Assembly (NCBI RefSeq): GCF_006265115.1 | Contig: NZ_SMDR01000001.1 | Location: 930,001-994,000, forward strand | DNA from: Arenimonas terrae | GTDB lineage: Bacteria > Pseudomonadota > Gammaproteobacteria > Xanthomonadales > Xanthomonadaceae | Length of the DNA stretch: 64,000 nucleotides | Direction: 5' to 3' | Shown here: piece by piece, positions 37,522 to 46,636 of the stretch | Layout of the letters: each line of letters opens with the position of its first letter | Numbering within the stretch: position 1 is the stretch's first letter | Translations under genes and position numbers: made by a program | Notes under the pieces: model-generated | The model's input: only the letters and a program-made list of their open reading frames with translations | Databases searched by the model: none | What the model was told of the DNA's origin: nothing

Positions 37522-38516
37522 CGCCGTGCTCCCTGCATCCCTGGATCGTTGAATAGGCTACGCCATTCGAGCAGCAGCCCGGCCAGGGCGAGATCGTGCC
37601 GCAGGGCCGGAACGCCCAGCTGCTCGCGGGCGCGGTTGATGCCGTCGTACCAGGCACTGAGCTTCTGGAAATCGCCGGGCAGGGTCAAGCCCGGCGCCGT
37701 CGCGCCGGCCAGCCGGTGGGCGGCACCGTCCAGGGCCAGCTCGGCGGCGAAGCGCAGGCGCAGCTCGGCCTGCTCGTCGGCGAGCCAGCGCTGGGCCAGC
37801 TCCACCGCCGGCTGTTTGCCCGCCGCCACGGCGTTCAGATCGGCCGCGACCCCGCGCCGCAGCTCCAGCCCGCCTTCGGCCAGCCAGTCGGCGGCCAGGC
37901 CCGGATGGCCGCGGGCGGCCTCCAGCGCCGGCTCCGCCAGCTTTTCCGGATGGCCGGCGGCGCACAGCCAGGCCAGCGCCTCGGCGCGCGAGGGCGCACG
38001 GAACTCCAGGCGCTGGCAGCGGCTGCGGATGGTCGCCGGCAGCCGGCCCGGCCGGTCGGTGACCAGCAGCAGGTAGCGTTCGCGCGAGGGTTCCTCCAGC
38101 GTCTTGAGCAGGGCGTTGGAAGCGTTGAGATTCATCGCGTGCGCCGGATGGATCAGCGCCACCTGGGCGCCGCCCATCTGCGGCGTCAGCGAAAACCAGG
38201 CGCCGAGCTCGCGCACCTGCTCGACGACGATCTCGCTGCGCAGCTTGTCGGTCTTCTCGTTGAGCTCGAGCGTGACCGTCCTGAGGTCGGGATGGGTGCC
38301 CGCGGAGTACAGCTGGCAGCCGCGGCAGCGGCCGCAGGCCAGGCCGTCGGCGCCGGGCGTGGCGCACAGCAGGCGCCGCGCCAGCATCTCGGCGACCCTG
38401 CCCTTGCCCATCTTCGGTGCGCCGGTGAACAGCAGCGCGTGCCCCAGCCGCCCTTCTGCCAGCGCCGCCAGGGCGCCGTCGAGCACACGCTGCTGCCAGG
38501 GCGCGAGCGCGCTCAT
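37518..38516 (-). CDS. holB: DNA polymerase III delta' subunit
   Basis: 332 residues. Clamp-loader AAA+ subunit: LLFTGAPKMGKGRVAEML (degenerate P-loop), the zinc finger [34 protein letters not shown] and RSRCQRLEF. It lacks a complete ATPase site, as usual for delta'. It helps load the beta clamp together with DnaX, which is also in this window at 57-59 kb. Start overlaps the tmk stop; end overlaps the pilZ start. Confidence 0.95.
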   Translation of the reverse strand: MSALAPWQQRVLDGALAALAEGRLGHALLFTGAPKMGKGRVAEMLARRLLCATPGADGLACGRCRGCQLYSAGTHPDLRTVTLELNEKTDKLRSEIVVEQVRELGAWFSLTPQMGGAQVALIHPAHAMNLNASNALLKTLEEPSRERYLLLVTDRPGRLPATIRSRCQRLEFRAPSRAEALAWLCAAGHPEKLAEPALEAARGHPGLAADWLAEGGLELRRGVAADLNAVAAGKQPAVELAQRWLADEQAELRLRFAAELALDGAAHRLAGATAPGLTLPGDFQKLSAWYDGINRAREQLGVPALRHDLALAGLLLEWRSLFNDPGMQGARR

Positions 38517-39148
38517 CGGCTGCGCAGCCATTCGGTCAGGGCGGCGCGCACCGCCGACTGCACCGCGTCGGCGGGCTGGCTGGCGTCGATGACGCGGAAG
38601 CGCGCCGGTTCGGCTGCCGCACGCGCCAGGTAGACGGCGCGCACGCGTTCGAAGAAGTCCTCGCGCTCGCGCTCGATGCGGTCGGGCTCGCCTCCGCGCG
38701 AACGGGCCCGCGCCAGGCCCTGGGCGACACCGACGTCGAGCAGGAAGGTGAGGTCGGGCCTGATGCCGGCGGCCCAGCGTTCGAGTTCCGCGATGCGGCC
38801 CATCTCCAGGCCGCGACCGCCGCCCTGGTAGGCGTAGCTGGCATCGGTGAAACGGTCGGCCACCACGGCGGCGCCGCGCGCCAGCGCCGGGCGGATCAGC
38901 CGGCGCACCAGTTGCGCGCGCGCAGCGAACATCAGCAGCAGCTCGGCCTCGGGCACGACGTGATTGCCGGGGTCGAGCAGGACCGCCCGGATCGCCTCGC
39001 CCTCGGGCGTTCCGCCCGGCTCGCGGGTCAGCACGACTTCGCGGCCGTCGGCCGACAGCAGGTCGCTGAGCGCGGCGATGACCGTCGACTTGCCGGCACC
39101 TTCGCCGCCTTCGATGCTGATGAACAGGCCGCTGTCGGACGGGCTCAT
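38513..39148 (-). CDS. tmk: thymidylate kinase
   Basis: 211 residues. It phosphorylates dTMP to dTDP. The P-loop is IEGGEGAGKST, with the dTMP-binding LTREPGGTPEGEAIR and ADRFTDASYAYQGGGRGL, and the LID region ARARSRGGEPDRIE. The start overlaps the mltG stop and the stop overlaps holB (both ATGA), so nucleotide supply and replication genes are coupled. Confidence 0.96.
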   Translation of the reverse strand: MSPSDSGLFISIEGGEGAGKSTVIAALSDLLSADGREVVLTREPGGTPEGEAIRAVLLDPGNHVVPEAELLLMFAARAQLVRRLIRPALARGAAVVADRFTDASYAYQGGGRGLEMGRIAELERWAAGIRPDLTFLLDVGVAQGLARARSRGGEPDRIEREREDFFERVRAVYLARAAAEPARFRVIDASQPADAVQSAVRAALTEWLRSR

Positions 39149-40176
39149 CGGCAGCGCCTGAGCTGGTGGCAGGCGACGGCACGGTTGTGCTCGGCCAGGC
39201 TGGCGGAGAACACGTGGCTGCCGTCGCCGCGCGCGACGAAATACAGCGCGTCGCCGTCGGCGGGCTGGGCCGCCGCCATCAGCGCGGCGCGGCCCGGCAT
39301 CGCGATCGGCGTCGGCGGCAGGCCGGCGCGGGTGTAGGTGTTGTAGGGCGTGTCGGTGGTCAGGTCGCTGCGGCGAATGTTGCCGGCGTAGGCGCTGCCC
39401 ATGCCGTAGATCACGGTCGGATCGGTCTGCAGGCGCATGCCCAGCTTCAGGCGGCGGCTGAACACGCCGGCGATTTCCGGGCGCTCGGAGACCTTGCCCG
39501 TTTCCTTCTCGATGATCGAGGCCAGGATGAGCAGCTGTTCCGGAGTCTCCAGCGGCACGTCTTTGGCACGCATCGCCCAGACATCGGCCAATGCCTTGTC
39601 CATGGCCAGGGCGGCGCGGCGCAGGACGTCCAGGTCGGACTGGCCGCGGGTGAAGTGGTAGGTCTCGGGCAGGAACCGACCCTCGGGGTGCCTGCCGGGG
39701 TGGCCGAGTTCGGCCATCAGGGCGGCATCGTCCATGTCGCGGGCCCGCTGTTCGAGCACCTCGTCCCTGGCCAGGGCGGCGCGCAGTTCGCGCAGGTTCC
39801 AGCCTTCGACGATGGTGAAGCGGTGCTGGATCACCTTGCCGCTTTCGAGCTTGAGCAGCAGCTCGCGCGGGGTGATGCCGTGGCGGATGGCGTAGTCGCC
39901 GACCTGCAGCCGCGAGATCACCTGCATTTCGTGCGCCAGCGCCTTCCACTCCAGGTCGCTGCCTTCCTGCACGCCCAGCGCGCGCAGCTTGCCCAGGATG
40001 TCCTGGAAACCGTCGCCGCGCTCGACCGCGAGAATGCGCTCGGTCCCCGCCAGGGCGATCGGCGTGCCGGCGAATCCCTGGTAGCGCTGCCAGAGCCAGC
40101 CGCCGATCGCGACGGCCGCCAGCAGGCTCAGCGCGAACAGCGCCTTGAGCACCCGATGCGTGGACTTCTTCGCCAA
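39145..40176 (-). CDS. mltG: endolytic murein transglycosylase MltG
   Basis: 343 residues. An N-terminal membrane anchor (about 10-28) precedes a LysM-like part and the YceG domain with the catalytic Glu in LILASIIEKETGKVSERPEI, then LQTDPTVIYGMG and NTYTRAGLPPTPIAMPG. It cuts nascent glycan strands. The start is TTG at 40176, favoured because GGGAGGT stands just upstream and the N-terminus (AKKSTHRVLKALFAL) fits. It lies three nt after pabC. Confidence 0.94.
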   Translation of the reverse strand: MAKKSTHRVLKALFALSLLAAVAIGGWLWQRYQGFAGTPIALAGTERILAVERGDGFQDILGKLRALGVQEGSDLEWKALAHEMQVISRLQVGDYAIRHGITPRELLLKLESGKVIQHRFTIVEGWNLRELRAALARDEVLEQRARDMDDAALMAELGHPGRHPEGRFLPETYHFTRGQSDLDVLRRAALAMDKALADVWAMRAKDVPLETPEQLLILASIIEKETGKVSERPEIAGVFSRRLKLGMRLQTDPTVIYGMGSAYAGNIRRSDLTTDTPYNTYTRAGLPPTPIAMPGRAALMAAAQPADGDALYFVARGDGSHVFSASLAEHNRAVACHQLRRCR

Positions 40177-40179
40177 AAC

Positions 40180-41007
40180 CTACCTCCCGGGAGCGAACGC
40201 CGGTTCATCCCGGCCCAGTCGCCGGCGCAGGTCCTCCAGCGCCGGATGCGGCGCCCAGGATCTTGCGCCCAGGCAGCCGACCGGCAGGATACCCCGCACG
40301 GCATTGCACAGGAAAAGCGCCTCGGCCGACTCCACGTCGGCCGGCGACAGCTCGGCTTCGGCGGCGTCCGGCGTATTCGCCAGCACCCAGGCCCGGGCCA
40401 CGCCGGCGACGCCGCGGCGGTCCACCGGCGGGGTCAGCCAGCGCTCGCCGATGCGCGCGAACACGTTGGCGGCGGTGGCGCAGGCGACGCGGCCTTCGGT
40501 GTCGAGCATCAGGCCCTCCTGGATCGCCGGGTCCCGCCATTCGGCGCGCGCCAGCACCTGCTCCAGGCGGTTGAGGTGCTTGAGACCGGCGAGCGCCGGC
40601 TGGATCGCCATCCGTGTCTCGCACCAGCGCAGCGCCAGCGGACCGTTCGACCGGGGCGGTTCGGCGTGCACGCTCAGCACCAGGGTCGGCTCGATCGCCG
40701 GATCGGCGGCGTAGCCGCGGCCGCCGGCGCCGCGCGTCAGGATCAGCTTGAGCACGGCATTGTCCGGCGCCGACGACAGCAGCGGGCCAAGCTCGGCCTC
40801 CAGCCATTCGCGTTGCGGCATGCCGATGCCCAGGGCGGCGGCGCCTCGCGCCAGCCGCGACCAGTGCGCCGGCCACCAGACTGCCTGGTGCGCATGCACC
40901 AGCACGGTTTCGAACAGGCCGTGGCCATAGGCCAGGCCGCGGTCGCCGGGATCCGGCGCGGCCACACGCTTGCGGCCGCGGTAAACCGCCGTGGCCAGCG
41001 CGCTCAC
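40180..41007 (-). CDS. pabC: aminodeoxychorismate lyase
   Basis: 275 residues, PLP fold type IV. It makes p-aminobenzoate from aminodeoxychorismate. Visible: DRGLAYGHGLFETVLVH at the start, the PLP lysine in GLKHLNRLEQVLARAEW, and EGRVACATAANVFARIG. The start is GTG at 41007, overlapping the pabB stop (GTGA). Grouping of pabC with mltG, tmk and fabF is the usual gammaproteobacterial order. Confidence 0.93.
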   Translation of the reverse strand: MSALATAVYRGRKRVAAPDPGDRGLAYGHGLFETVLVHAHQAVWWPAHWSRLARGAAALGIGMPQREWLEAELGPLLSSAPDNAVLKLILTRGAGGRGYAADPAIEPTLVLSVHAEPPRSNGPLALRWCETRMAIQPALAGLKHLNRLEQVLARAEWRDPAIQEGLMLDTEGRVACATAANVFARIGERWLTPPVDRRGVAGVARAWVLANTPDAAEAELSPADVESAEALFLCNAVRGILPVGCLGARSWAPHPALEDLRRRLGRDEPAFAPGR

Positions 41008-42347
41008 CCGGCGGCTCCCAGCGCGCGCAGCAGGCCGCGCGCTTTGGCGCGGGTTTCGTCGAGTTCGTGCGCGGCATCGGAATCGACCACGATGCCGGCG
41101 CCGGTGCGGAACTGCAGTTCCCTGCCCTGCAGCCAGGCGCTGCGGATCAGGATGTTGAGGTCGAGGTCGCCGTCGCGGTTGAGGTAGCCCAGCGCACCGG
41201 TATAAGGGCCGCGGCCTTCGCCTTCCAACTCGGCGATGATCTCCATGCAGCGCACCTTCGGCGCGCCGGTGATGGTGCCGCCGGGGAACACGGCGCGGAT
41301 GACCTCGCCGGGCGACACGCCATCGCGCAGTTCGCCGCCGACGTTGGAGACGATGTGGTGCACGTGGGCGTAACTCTCGACCGTCATCAGCTCGTCCACG
41401 CGCACGCTGCCGGGTTTGCAGACGCGGCCCAGGTCATTGCGCTCGAGGTCGATCAGCATTACGTGTTCGGCGCGCTCCTTCGGATTGCCGACCAGGTCGC
41501 GGATGCGCGCAGCCTCGTCGTCGCCGGGAAAGCGCGGCCGGGTGCCGGCGATCGGGCGGGTCTCGGCGCGGCGGCCGCGCACCGACACCAGGCGTTCGGG
41601 CGAGGAGCTGAGCAGGGCCGCGTCGCCGTACCGCAGCAGGCCGGCGAAGGGTGCGGGATTGGCGCGGCGCAGGCGGTCGTAGACCGCCGCGGGGTCCGGG
41701 GCGGTGTCGAACTCGGCGCGCCAGGCGCGCGAGAGGTTCACCTGGAACACGTCGCCGGCGCGCAGGTAGTCGTGGATGCGGGCGACACCATCGAGGAAGC
41801 ACCCGGGCTCGTCTTCGCCCAGCGCCGGCGACGCGAACGCGGCGGGCGCCGGTACCGGCCGGGCCGCGATCGACTCGATGCGCTCGAACCACGCCGCTTC
41901 ACCCGGCTCGGCCACCGCCAGGCAGCGGCCCGTGCTGCGGTCGCGCAGCACCGCCGCCGGCGCGCGCAGGGCCAGGGCCACCGGCAGCGGGCCGGGTGCA
42001 GCCGGCAGGCGCAGCGTGGGTTCGACCTGGGCGGCGAGTTCGTAGGCCAGGAACAGGGCCCAGCCGCCGCGGAACGGCAGCGCGTCGTCGCCGCGCGGCA
42101 AGGCCGCCGCGCGCCAGTCGGCATCCAGGGCCGCGAGGAAATCGCCGCCGGCGTCGCGGCCGTCGAGCCGCCGGACGCGGCCGTCGGAACCGAGCTGCAG
42201 GCCGCTGCCGTCGCCGCACAGCAGCAGGTCCCAGCGCGACAGCGCGTTGCCGCCGGCCACGCTTTCCAGCAGCAGCGGGAAGGCCGCCGGGTCGGCGGAC
42301 TGCAGGCGCAGCAGGTCGGTGCCGGCGGGCAGCTCGCGGGTCAGCAT
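41004..42347 (-). CDS. pabB: aminodeoxychorismate synthase component I
   Basis: 447 residues from the ATG at 42347. The chorismate-binding domain has FQVNLSRAWRAEF, PERLVSVRGRRAETRPIAGT, LIDLERNDLGRVCKPGSV, SNVGGELRDG, and FPGGTITGAPKVRCMEII (the Lys of PabB that attacks chorismate is in the PIAGT or GAPK region depending on the family). No glutaminase (PabA) gene is in the window. It lies 22 nt after fabF and is coupled to pabC. Confidence 0.93.
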   Translation of the reverse strand: MLTRELPAGTDLLRLQSADPAAFPLLLESVAGGNALSRWDLLLCGDGSGLQLGSDGRVRRLDGRDAGGDFLAALDADWRAAALPRGDDALPFRGGWALFLAYELAAQVEPTLRLPAAPGPLPVALALRAPAAVLRDRSTGRCLAVAEPGEAAWFERIESIAARPVPAPAAFASPALGEDEPGCFLDGVARIHDYLRAGDVFQVNLSRAWRAEFDTAPDPAAVYDRLRRANPAPFAGLLRYGDAALLSSSPERLVSVRGRRAETRPIAGTRPRFPGDDEAARIRDLVGNPKERAEHVMLIDLERNDLGRVCKPGSVRVDELMTVESYAHVHHIVSNVGGELRDGVSPGEVIRAVFPGGTITGAPKVRCMEIIAELEGEGRGPYTGALGYLNRDGDLDLNILIRSAWLQGRELQFRTGAGIVVDSDAAHELDETRAKARGLLRALGAAG

Positions 42348-42369
42348 CGCGGCGCGGCCGGGTGGACGA

Positions 42370-43608
42370 TCAGAGCTTCCGGAACACCAGGGTGCCGTTG
42401 GTGCCGCCGAAGCCGAAGCCGTTCGACACCGCGACATCCACCTTGGCCTGGCGCGCCACGTTCGGCACGTAGTCGAGGTCGCAGCCCTCGCCCGGGGTGT
42501 CCAGGTTGATGGTCGGCGGGATCACGCCGGTGTGCAGGGCCATCACCGAGAACACCGCCTCGACGCCGCCGGCGGCGCCCAGCAGGTGGCCGGTCATGGA
42601 CTTGGTCGAGCTGACCATCATGTCGCGGGCGTGGTCGCCGAAGGCCGACTTGATCGCCATCGTCTCGCCCAGGTCGCCCAGCGGCGTGGAGGTGCCGTGC
42701 GCGTTGAGGTAGCCGACCTGGTCGGGATTGACGCCGGCGTCCTTGAGCGCGGCGCGCATGCAGCGGGCCGCACCGTCGCCGTTTTCGCTGGGCGCGGTCA
42801 TGTGGAAGGCGTCGGAGCTGGCGCCGAAGCCGGCCAGCTCGCAGTAAATGCGCGCGCCGCGGGCCTTGGCGTGTTCGTACTCTTCCAGGATCAGGATGCC
42901 GGCGCCGTCGCCGAGCACGAAGCCGTCGCGGTCCTTGTCCCAGGGGCGCGAGGCGCGCGTGGGGTCGTCGTTGCGGGTGGACATCGCCTTCATCGAGCAG
43001 AAGCCGCCGACCGAGGTCGGGGTGCAGCCGTGTTCGGCGCCGCCGGCGACCATGATGTCGGCGTCGCCGTACTGGATCATGCGCATGGCGATGCCGATGG
43101 AATGGTTGGAGGTGGCGCAGGCCGACACCGCCGAGAAGTTCGGGCCCTTGATGCCCTTCATGATCGTCAGCTGGCCCGGCAGCATGTTGATGATGGTGCT
43201 GGGCACGTAGAAGGGCGAAACCTTGCGCGGACCGCCCTCGTGCAGGGTGATGGCGGTTTCCTCGATGCCGCGCACGCCGCCGATGCCGGCGCCGATGATC
43301 GCGCCGATGCGCTCGGCATTGGCGTCGGTCACTTCCAGCCCGGCGTCGTCCATGGCCTGGAAGCAGGCGGACAGGCCGTAGTGGATGAAGGTGTCCATCT
43401 TCTTGACGTCCTTCGGCGGCAGGAAGGACTTGGCGTCGAAGTCGCGCACCTCACCGGCGATGCGGGTGGCGTAGGCCGAGGCATCAAAATGGGTGATCTG
43501 GCCGATGCCGCTGCGGCCGGCCTGGATGCTGTCCCAGGCCGAGGCCAGGGTGTTGCCGATGGGCGAGACGATGCCCATACCGGTGACGACGACGCGACGG
43601 TGGCTCAT
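42370..43608 (-). CDS. fabF: 3-oxoacyl-ACP synthase II
   Basis: 412 residues from the ATG at 43608 ([18 protein letters not shown]); an earlier in-frame start is rejected. Elongation condensing enzyme with the triad Cys164 in [10 protein letters not shown], His304 in [12 protein letters not shown] and His341 in [17 protein letters not shown] elongates palmitoleate to vaccenate. It follows acpP, with a 9-bp hairpin (43687-43706) in the gap that could reduce read-through. Confidence 0.97.
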   Translation of the reverse strand: MSHRRVVVTGMGIVSPIGNTLASAWDSIQAGRSGIGQITHFDASAYATRIAGEVRDFDAKSFLPPKDVKKMDTFIHYGLSACFQAMDDAGLEVTDANAERIGAIIGAGIGGVRGIEETAITLHEGGPRKVSPFYVPSTIINMLPGQLTIMKGIKGPNFSAVSACATSNHSIGIAMRMIQYGDADIMVAGGAEHGCTPTSVGGFCSMKAMSTRNDDPTRASRPWDKDRDGFVLGDGAGILILEEYEHAKARGARIYCELAGFGASSDAFHMTAPSENGDGAARCMRAALKDAGVNPDQVGYLNAHGTSTPLGDLGETMAIKSAFGDHARDMMVSSTKSMTGHLLGAAGGVEAVFSVMALHTGVIPPTINLDTPGEGCDLDYVPNVARQAKVDVAVSNGFGFGGTNGTLVFRKL

Positions 43609-43729
43609 GGTCAACTCCGCTGGATTCTGTTCGCGCGGCAGGTCCGCGCATGCGCCGGCGTACAGCACCGGCGCCTGAAACGCGCAGGGCCGCGCAAGCG
43701 CGGCCCCGGCGTACTGCTACGTCAGGCGA

Positions 43730-43969
43730 TCAGGCCTTGACGTGGGCCTTGATGTAATCGATGGCCTGCTGGACCGAGGTGATCTTCTCAGCCTCTTCGT
43801 CCGGGATTTCGCACTCGAACTCTTCCTCGAGGGCCATGACCAGCTCGACGGTGTCCAGCGAATCGGCGCCGAGGTCGTCCACGAACGAGGCGTTCACGGT
43901 GACTTCCTCTTCCTTCACGCCCAACTGCTCGATGACGATTTTCTTGACGCGTTCTTCGATGCTGCTCAT
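43730..43969 (-). CDS. acpP: acyl carrier protein
   Basis: 79 residues from the ATG at 43969, with GGGAGGAG upstream. It is highly acidic, with the phosphopantetheine Ser37 in [18 protein letters not shown]. Carries fatty acyl chains. A TACAAT-like -10 lies about 38 nt upstream, so it may have its own promoter in addition to fabG read-through. Confidence 0.98.
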   Translation of the reverse strand: MSSIEERVKKIVIEQLGVKEEEVTVNASFVDDLGADSLDTVELVMALEEEFECEIPDEEAEKITSVQQAIDYIKAHVKA

Positions 43970-44006
43970 GGATCGTTCTCCTCCCGGAGCGGATGTTTGC
44001 GGGCGC

Positions 44007-44012
44007 ATTGTA
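44007..44012 (-). promoter_or_regulatory. -10 element (TACAAT) for acpP
   Basis: On the minus strand TACAAT, preceded by ATTTGAT. It lies about 38 nt before the acpP ATG in the 131-nt gap between fabG and acpP. The -35 region is not clear. Confidence 0.4.
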
Positions 44013-44100
44013 ATCAAATGGCGGCCGCGGCGGGCGCCTGTCACGCCGCGGCTGGGATGGGGTGGCGGAATTCTAGCTCAAATCCCGCCAAACCAATGAC

Positions 44101-44844
44101 TTAGGGCATGTACATGCCGCCGTTTACGTGCAGGGTCTCGCCGGTGATATAGGCCGCGGCCGGACTGGCCAGGAAGGCCACCGCCTTGGCGATATCCGAG
44201 GGTTCGCCCAGGCGGCCCAGGGCGATCTGGCCGACCAGGGCCTCGCGCGAGGCTTCCGGCAGGTCCTTGGTCATGTCGGTCTGGATGAACCCTGGCGCGA
44301 CCACGTTGACGGTGACGCCGCGGCTGCCGATCTCCTTGGCCAGCGACTTGCTGAAGGCGATGATGCCGGCCTTGGCCGCCGCGTAGTTGGCCTGGCCGGC
44401 GTTGCCGGTGACGCCGATCACCGAGGCGATGTTGATGATGCGGCCCTTGCGCGCCTTCATCATGCCGCGCATCACCGCCTTCGAGGTGCGGAACACCGAG
44501 CTGAGGTTGGTGTCGAGGATGGCCTGCCAGTCCTCGTCCTTCATGCGCATCAGCAGGTTGTCGCGGGTGATTCCCGCATTGTTGACCAGGATCGAGACCG
44601 GGCCGAAGGTCTTGCCGATTTCCTCGATCACCGCTTCGACCTCGGCGCTGCTGGCGACGTCGAGCTTGCGCCCTGCCCCGCCCTTCGCGGCCAGGCGTTC
44701 GCCGATCGCGGCGGCGCCGGAGTCGCTGGTGGCGGTGCCGATGACGGTGGCGCCGAGCGCCGCCAGTTCGTCGGCGATGGCGGCGCCGATGCCGCGGCTG
44801 GCGCCGGTGACCAGGACGATCTCGCCTTTCAGTACGTCGCTCAT
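44101..44844 (-). CDS. fabG: 3-oxoacyl-ACP reductase
   Basis: 247 residues, short-chain dehydrogenase. NADPH site TGASRGIG (13-20), NNAG (88-91), catalytic Ser141, Tyr154 and Lys158 in NYAAAKAG, and the final NGGMYMP. Reduces 3-oxoacyl-ACP in fatty-acid synthesis. It lies between fabD and acpP. Confidence 0.97.
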   Translation of the reverse strand: MSDVLKGEIVLVTGASRGIGAAIADELAALGATVIGTATSDSGAAAIGERLAAKGGAGRKLDVASSAEVEAVIEEIGKTFGPVSILVNNAGITRDNLLMRMKDEDWQAILDTNLSSVFRTSKAVMRGMMKARKGRIINIASVIGVTGNAGQANYAAAKAGIIAFSKSLAKEIGSRGVTVNVVAPGFIQTDMTKDLPEASREALVGQIALGRLGEPSDIAKAVAFLASPAAAYITGETLHVNGGMYMP

Positions 44845-44868
44845 CGGTTCTTCCTTATCCGGGAAAAC

Positions 44869-45810
44869 TCAGTTCTTCCACTCGGCCAGCGCAGCCTCGA
44901 AATCGGCCGGCGCGCCGAGCGCGCGCGCGTCGAGCGACTTGTCGATGCGCTTGGCCAGGCCCGACAGCACCTTGCCCGGACCGCATTCGGCGATCCGGGT
45001 GGCGCCGCGCGCCGCAAGCGCCTGCACGCATTCGGTCCAGCGCACCGGCAGGTAGAGCTGGCGCACCAGTGCGTCGCGGATCGACTGCACGCCCTCGTGC
45101 ACTTCGCCATCGACGTTCTGCACCACCGGCAGCGCCGGTTCGCGCCATGCCATCGCGTTCATCACTTCGCTCAGGCGATTCGCGGCTTCGCGCATCAGCG
45201 GCGTGTGCGAGGGCACCGACACCGCCAGCTTGACCGTCTTGCGCACGCCGCGCGCGGCCAGTTCGGCCAGGGCGCGATCAACCGCGTCGGCGCTGCCGCC
45301 GATGACGATCTGCCCGGGCGAGTTGTAGTTCGCCGGCACCACCACCCCGTCGCCGGCGACCGCGGCGCAGACCTCCGCCACCAGCGCGTCTTCGGCGCCG
45401 AGCACCGCGGCCATCGCACCCGTACCGGCCGGCACCGCCAACTGCATCAGCCGGCCGCGTTCGCGCACGAGCTTCGCGCCATCGGCCAGGCTGATCGAAC
45501 CGGCGGCCACCAGCGCGGCGTATTCGCCCAGGCTGTGGCCGGCCAGCAGCGCCGGCGTCGCGCCACCCTGCGCCTGCCAGGCGCGCCACACCGCGACGCC
45601 CGCGGCGAGCAGCGCCGGCTGGGTGAACTCGGTCTGGTTGAGCTGTTCTTCCGGCCCCTGCTGCGACAGCGCCCACAGGTCCAGGCCGGCGCCTTCGGAG
45701 GCTTCGGCGAACGTCTCGCGCACCTGCGGGAACGCGGCGGCGAGGTCGGCGAGCATGCCCAGGGACTGGGAGCCCTGGCCGGGAAAAACGAAGGCGAGGT
45801 GTTGGCTCAT
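44869..45810 (-). CDS. fabD: malonyl-CoA:ACP transacylase
   Basis: 313 residues from the ATG at 45810. GHSLGEYAAL carries the nucleophile Ser93; the catalytic His is His202 in SVPSHTPLM; the start motif FVFPGQGSQSLGML and NYNSPGQIVIGG are present. It loads malonyl groups on ACP. Separated from the kinase-like gene by 100 nt and from fabG by 24 nt. Confidence 0.97.
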   Translation of the reverse strand: MSQHLAFVFPGQGSQSLGMLADLAAAFPQVRETFAEASEGAGLDLWALSQQGPEEQLNQTEFTQPALLAAGVAVWRAWQAQGGATPALLAGHSLGEYAALVAAGSISLADGAKLVRERGRLMQLAVPAGTGAMAAVLGAEDALVAEVCAAVAGDGVVVPANYNSPGQIVIGGSADAVDRALAELAARGVRKTVKLAVSVPSHTPLMREAANRLSEVMNAMAWREPALPVVQNVDGEVHEGVQSIRDALVRQLYLPVRWTECVQALAARGATRIAECGPGKVLSGLAKRIDKSLDARALGAPADFEAALAEWKN

Positions 45811-45910
45811 CGGGGATCCGTTTTGCGGAGCGGTTTGGCGCGACGGGTTTGTCAGGACGGGCGAATGATACGCGAGGCGCGCGGCGCGGCGTCTGTACCG
45901 AAGCGTAGGG

Positions 45911-46630
45911 TCAGGCGGTGGCGGTGCGCAGGCTGCGCAGCGCTTCGCCGACGGCGCGGGCGCGGGCGCCGAAGGGCCGGGCGAGCGGCGCCAGCCAGGC
46001 CAGCTTGCCCGCGGTGCGCGATACTTCGCGCCGGGTCTCGTCCGATTCCCGGCCCAGGTGCGCGGACAGCAGGCGCGCATGTTCGCCAGGCAGGTCGGTC
46101 AGGAAACGCGCGGTGGAGTGCGCATAGAACAGCACATCGCGCGCCTGCGCGGCGGCGAGCGACATCATGGTCGCGGGATCCTCCTCCAGGTCGATGAAGC
46201 CGATTCCCTGCGCGTCGATTGTGAGGTTGCGGGCGAAGGCCTGGCTTAGGTAACCGCCGCGGCGGTGCAGGTCGTGCAGCGCATCCAGGCCCTGCGACAC
46301 CAGGTCGCGCCGGCGCGCGGGGTCGGGTTCGCGGCGGCAGGTTTCCGCCAGGGTCGCGCCGAGGTCGGACAGCAGCAGCTCGCGGTCGCCGATTTCCAGT
46401 ATCTGCGGGACCCGCGCACCCAGCGTCGCCAGGCGGCGGATCATCGCCTGTTCGGTCCGGCAGGCGAGCTCAGGACTGAGCGGGATCGGCGCCAGCAGTG
46501 AGTTGGCGCCAAGGCGACGCGCGACCCAGCGCAGCACGGCGATGCGGCGCCGCCGGCCGCCGTCGGAATAGGTCTTACGCCAGGCGATGCGCCCGGGATC
46601 GGCGACCCGCTGGACTCGCGTCTGCGCCAT
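45911..46630 (-). CDS. BUD32/WaaP-like kinase-fold protein lacking the catalytic Asp
   Basis: 239 residues. The C-lobe has GGYLSQAFARNLTID...IGFIDLEEDP: the Asn of the catalytic loop and the metal-binding Asp are kept, but the HxD position reads SQA in place of H/YxD. The N-lobe has a basic start (RIAWRKTYSDGGRRRR) and ELLLSDLGATLAE. Such proteins are, from memory, named BUD32-like in Xanthomonadales. It could be a pseudokinase or use other residues. It sits between fabD and fabH where many relatives have only fab genes, six nt after the fabH stop. Confidence 0.75.
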   Translation of the reverse strand: MAQTRVQRVADPGRIAWRKTYSDGGRRRRIAVLRWVARRLGANSLLAPIPLSPELACRTEQAMIRRLATLGARVPQILEIGDRELLLSDLGATLAETCRREPDPARRRDLVSQGLDALHDLHRRGGYLSQAFARNLTIDAQGIGFIDLEEDPATMMSLAAAQARDVLFYAHSTARFLTDLPGEHARLLSAHLGRESDETRREVSRTAGKLAWLAPLARPFGARARAVGEALRSLRTATA

Positions 46631-46636
46631 GCAACG

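Noticed and set aside
43687..43706. Hairpin GGGCCGCGC/GCGCGGCCC between acpP and fabF as terminator
   Set aside because: Two-base loop and no T tract on the minus strand; at most an attenuator.
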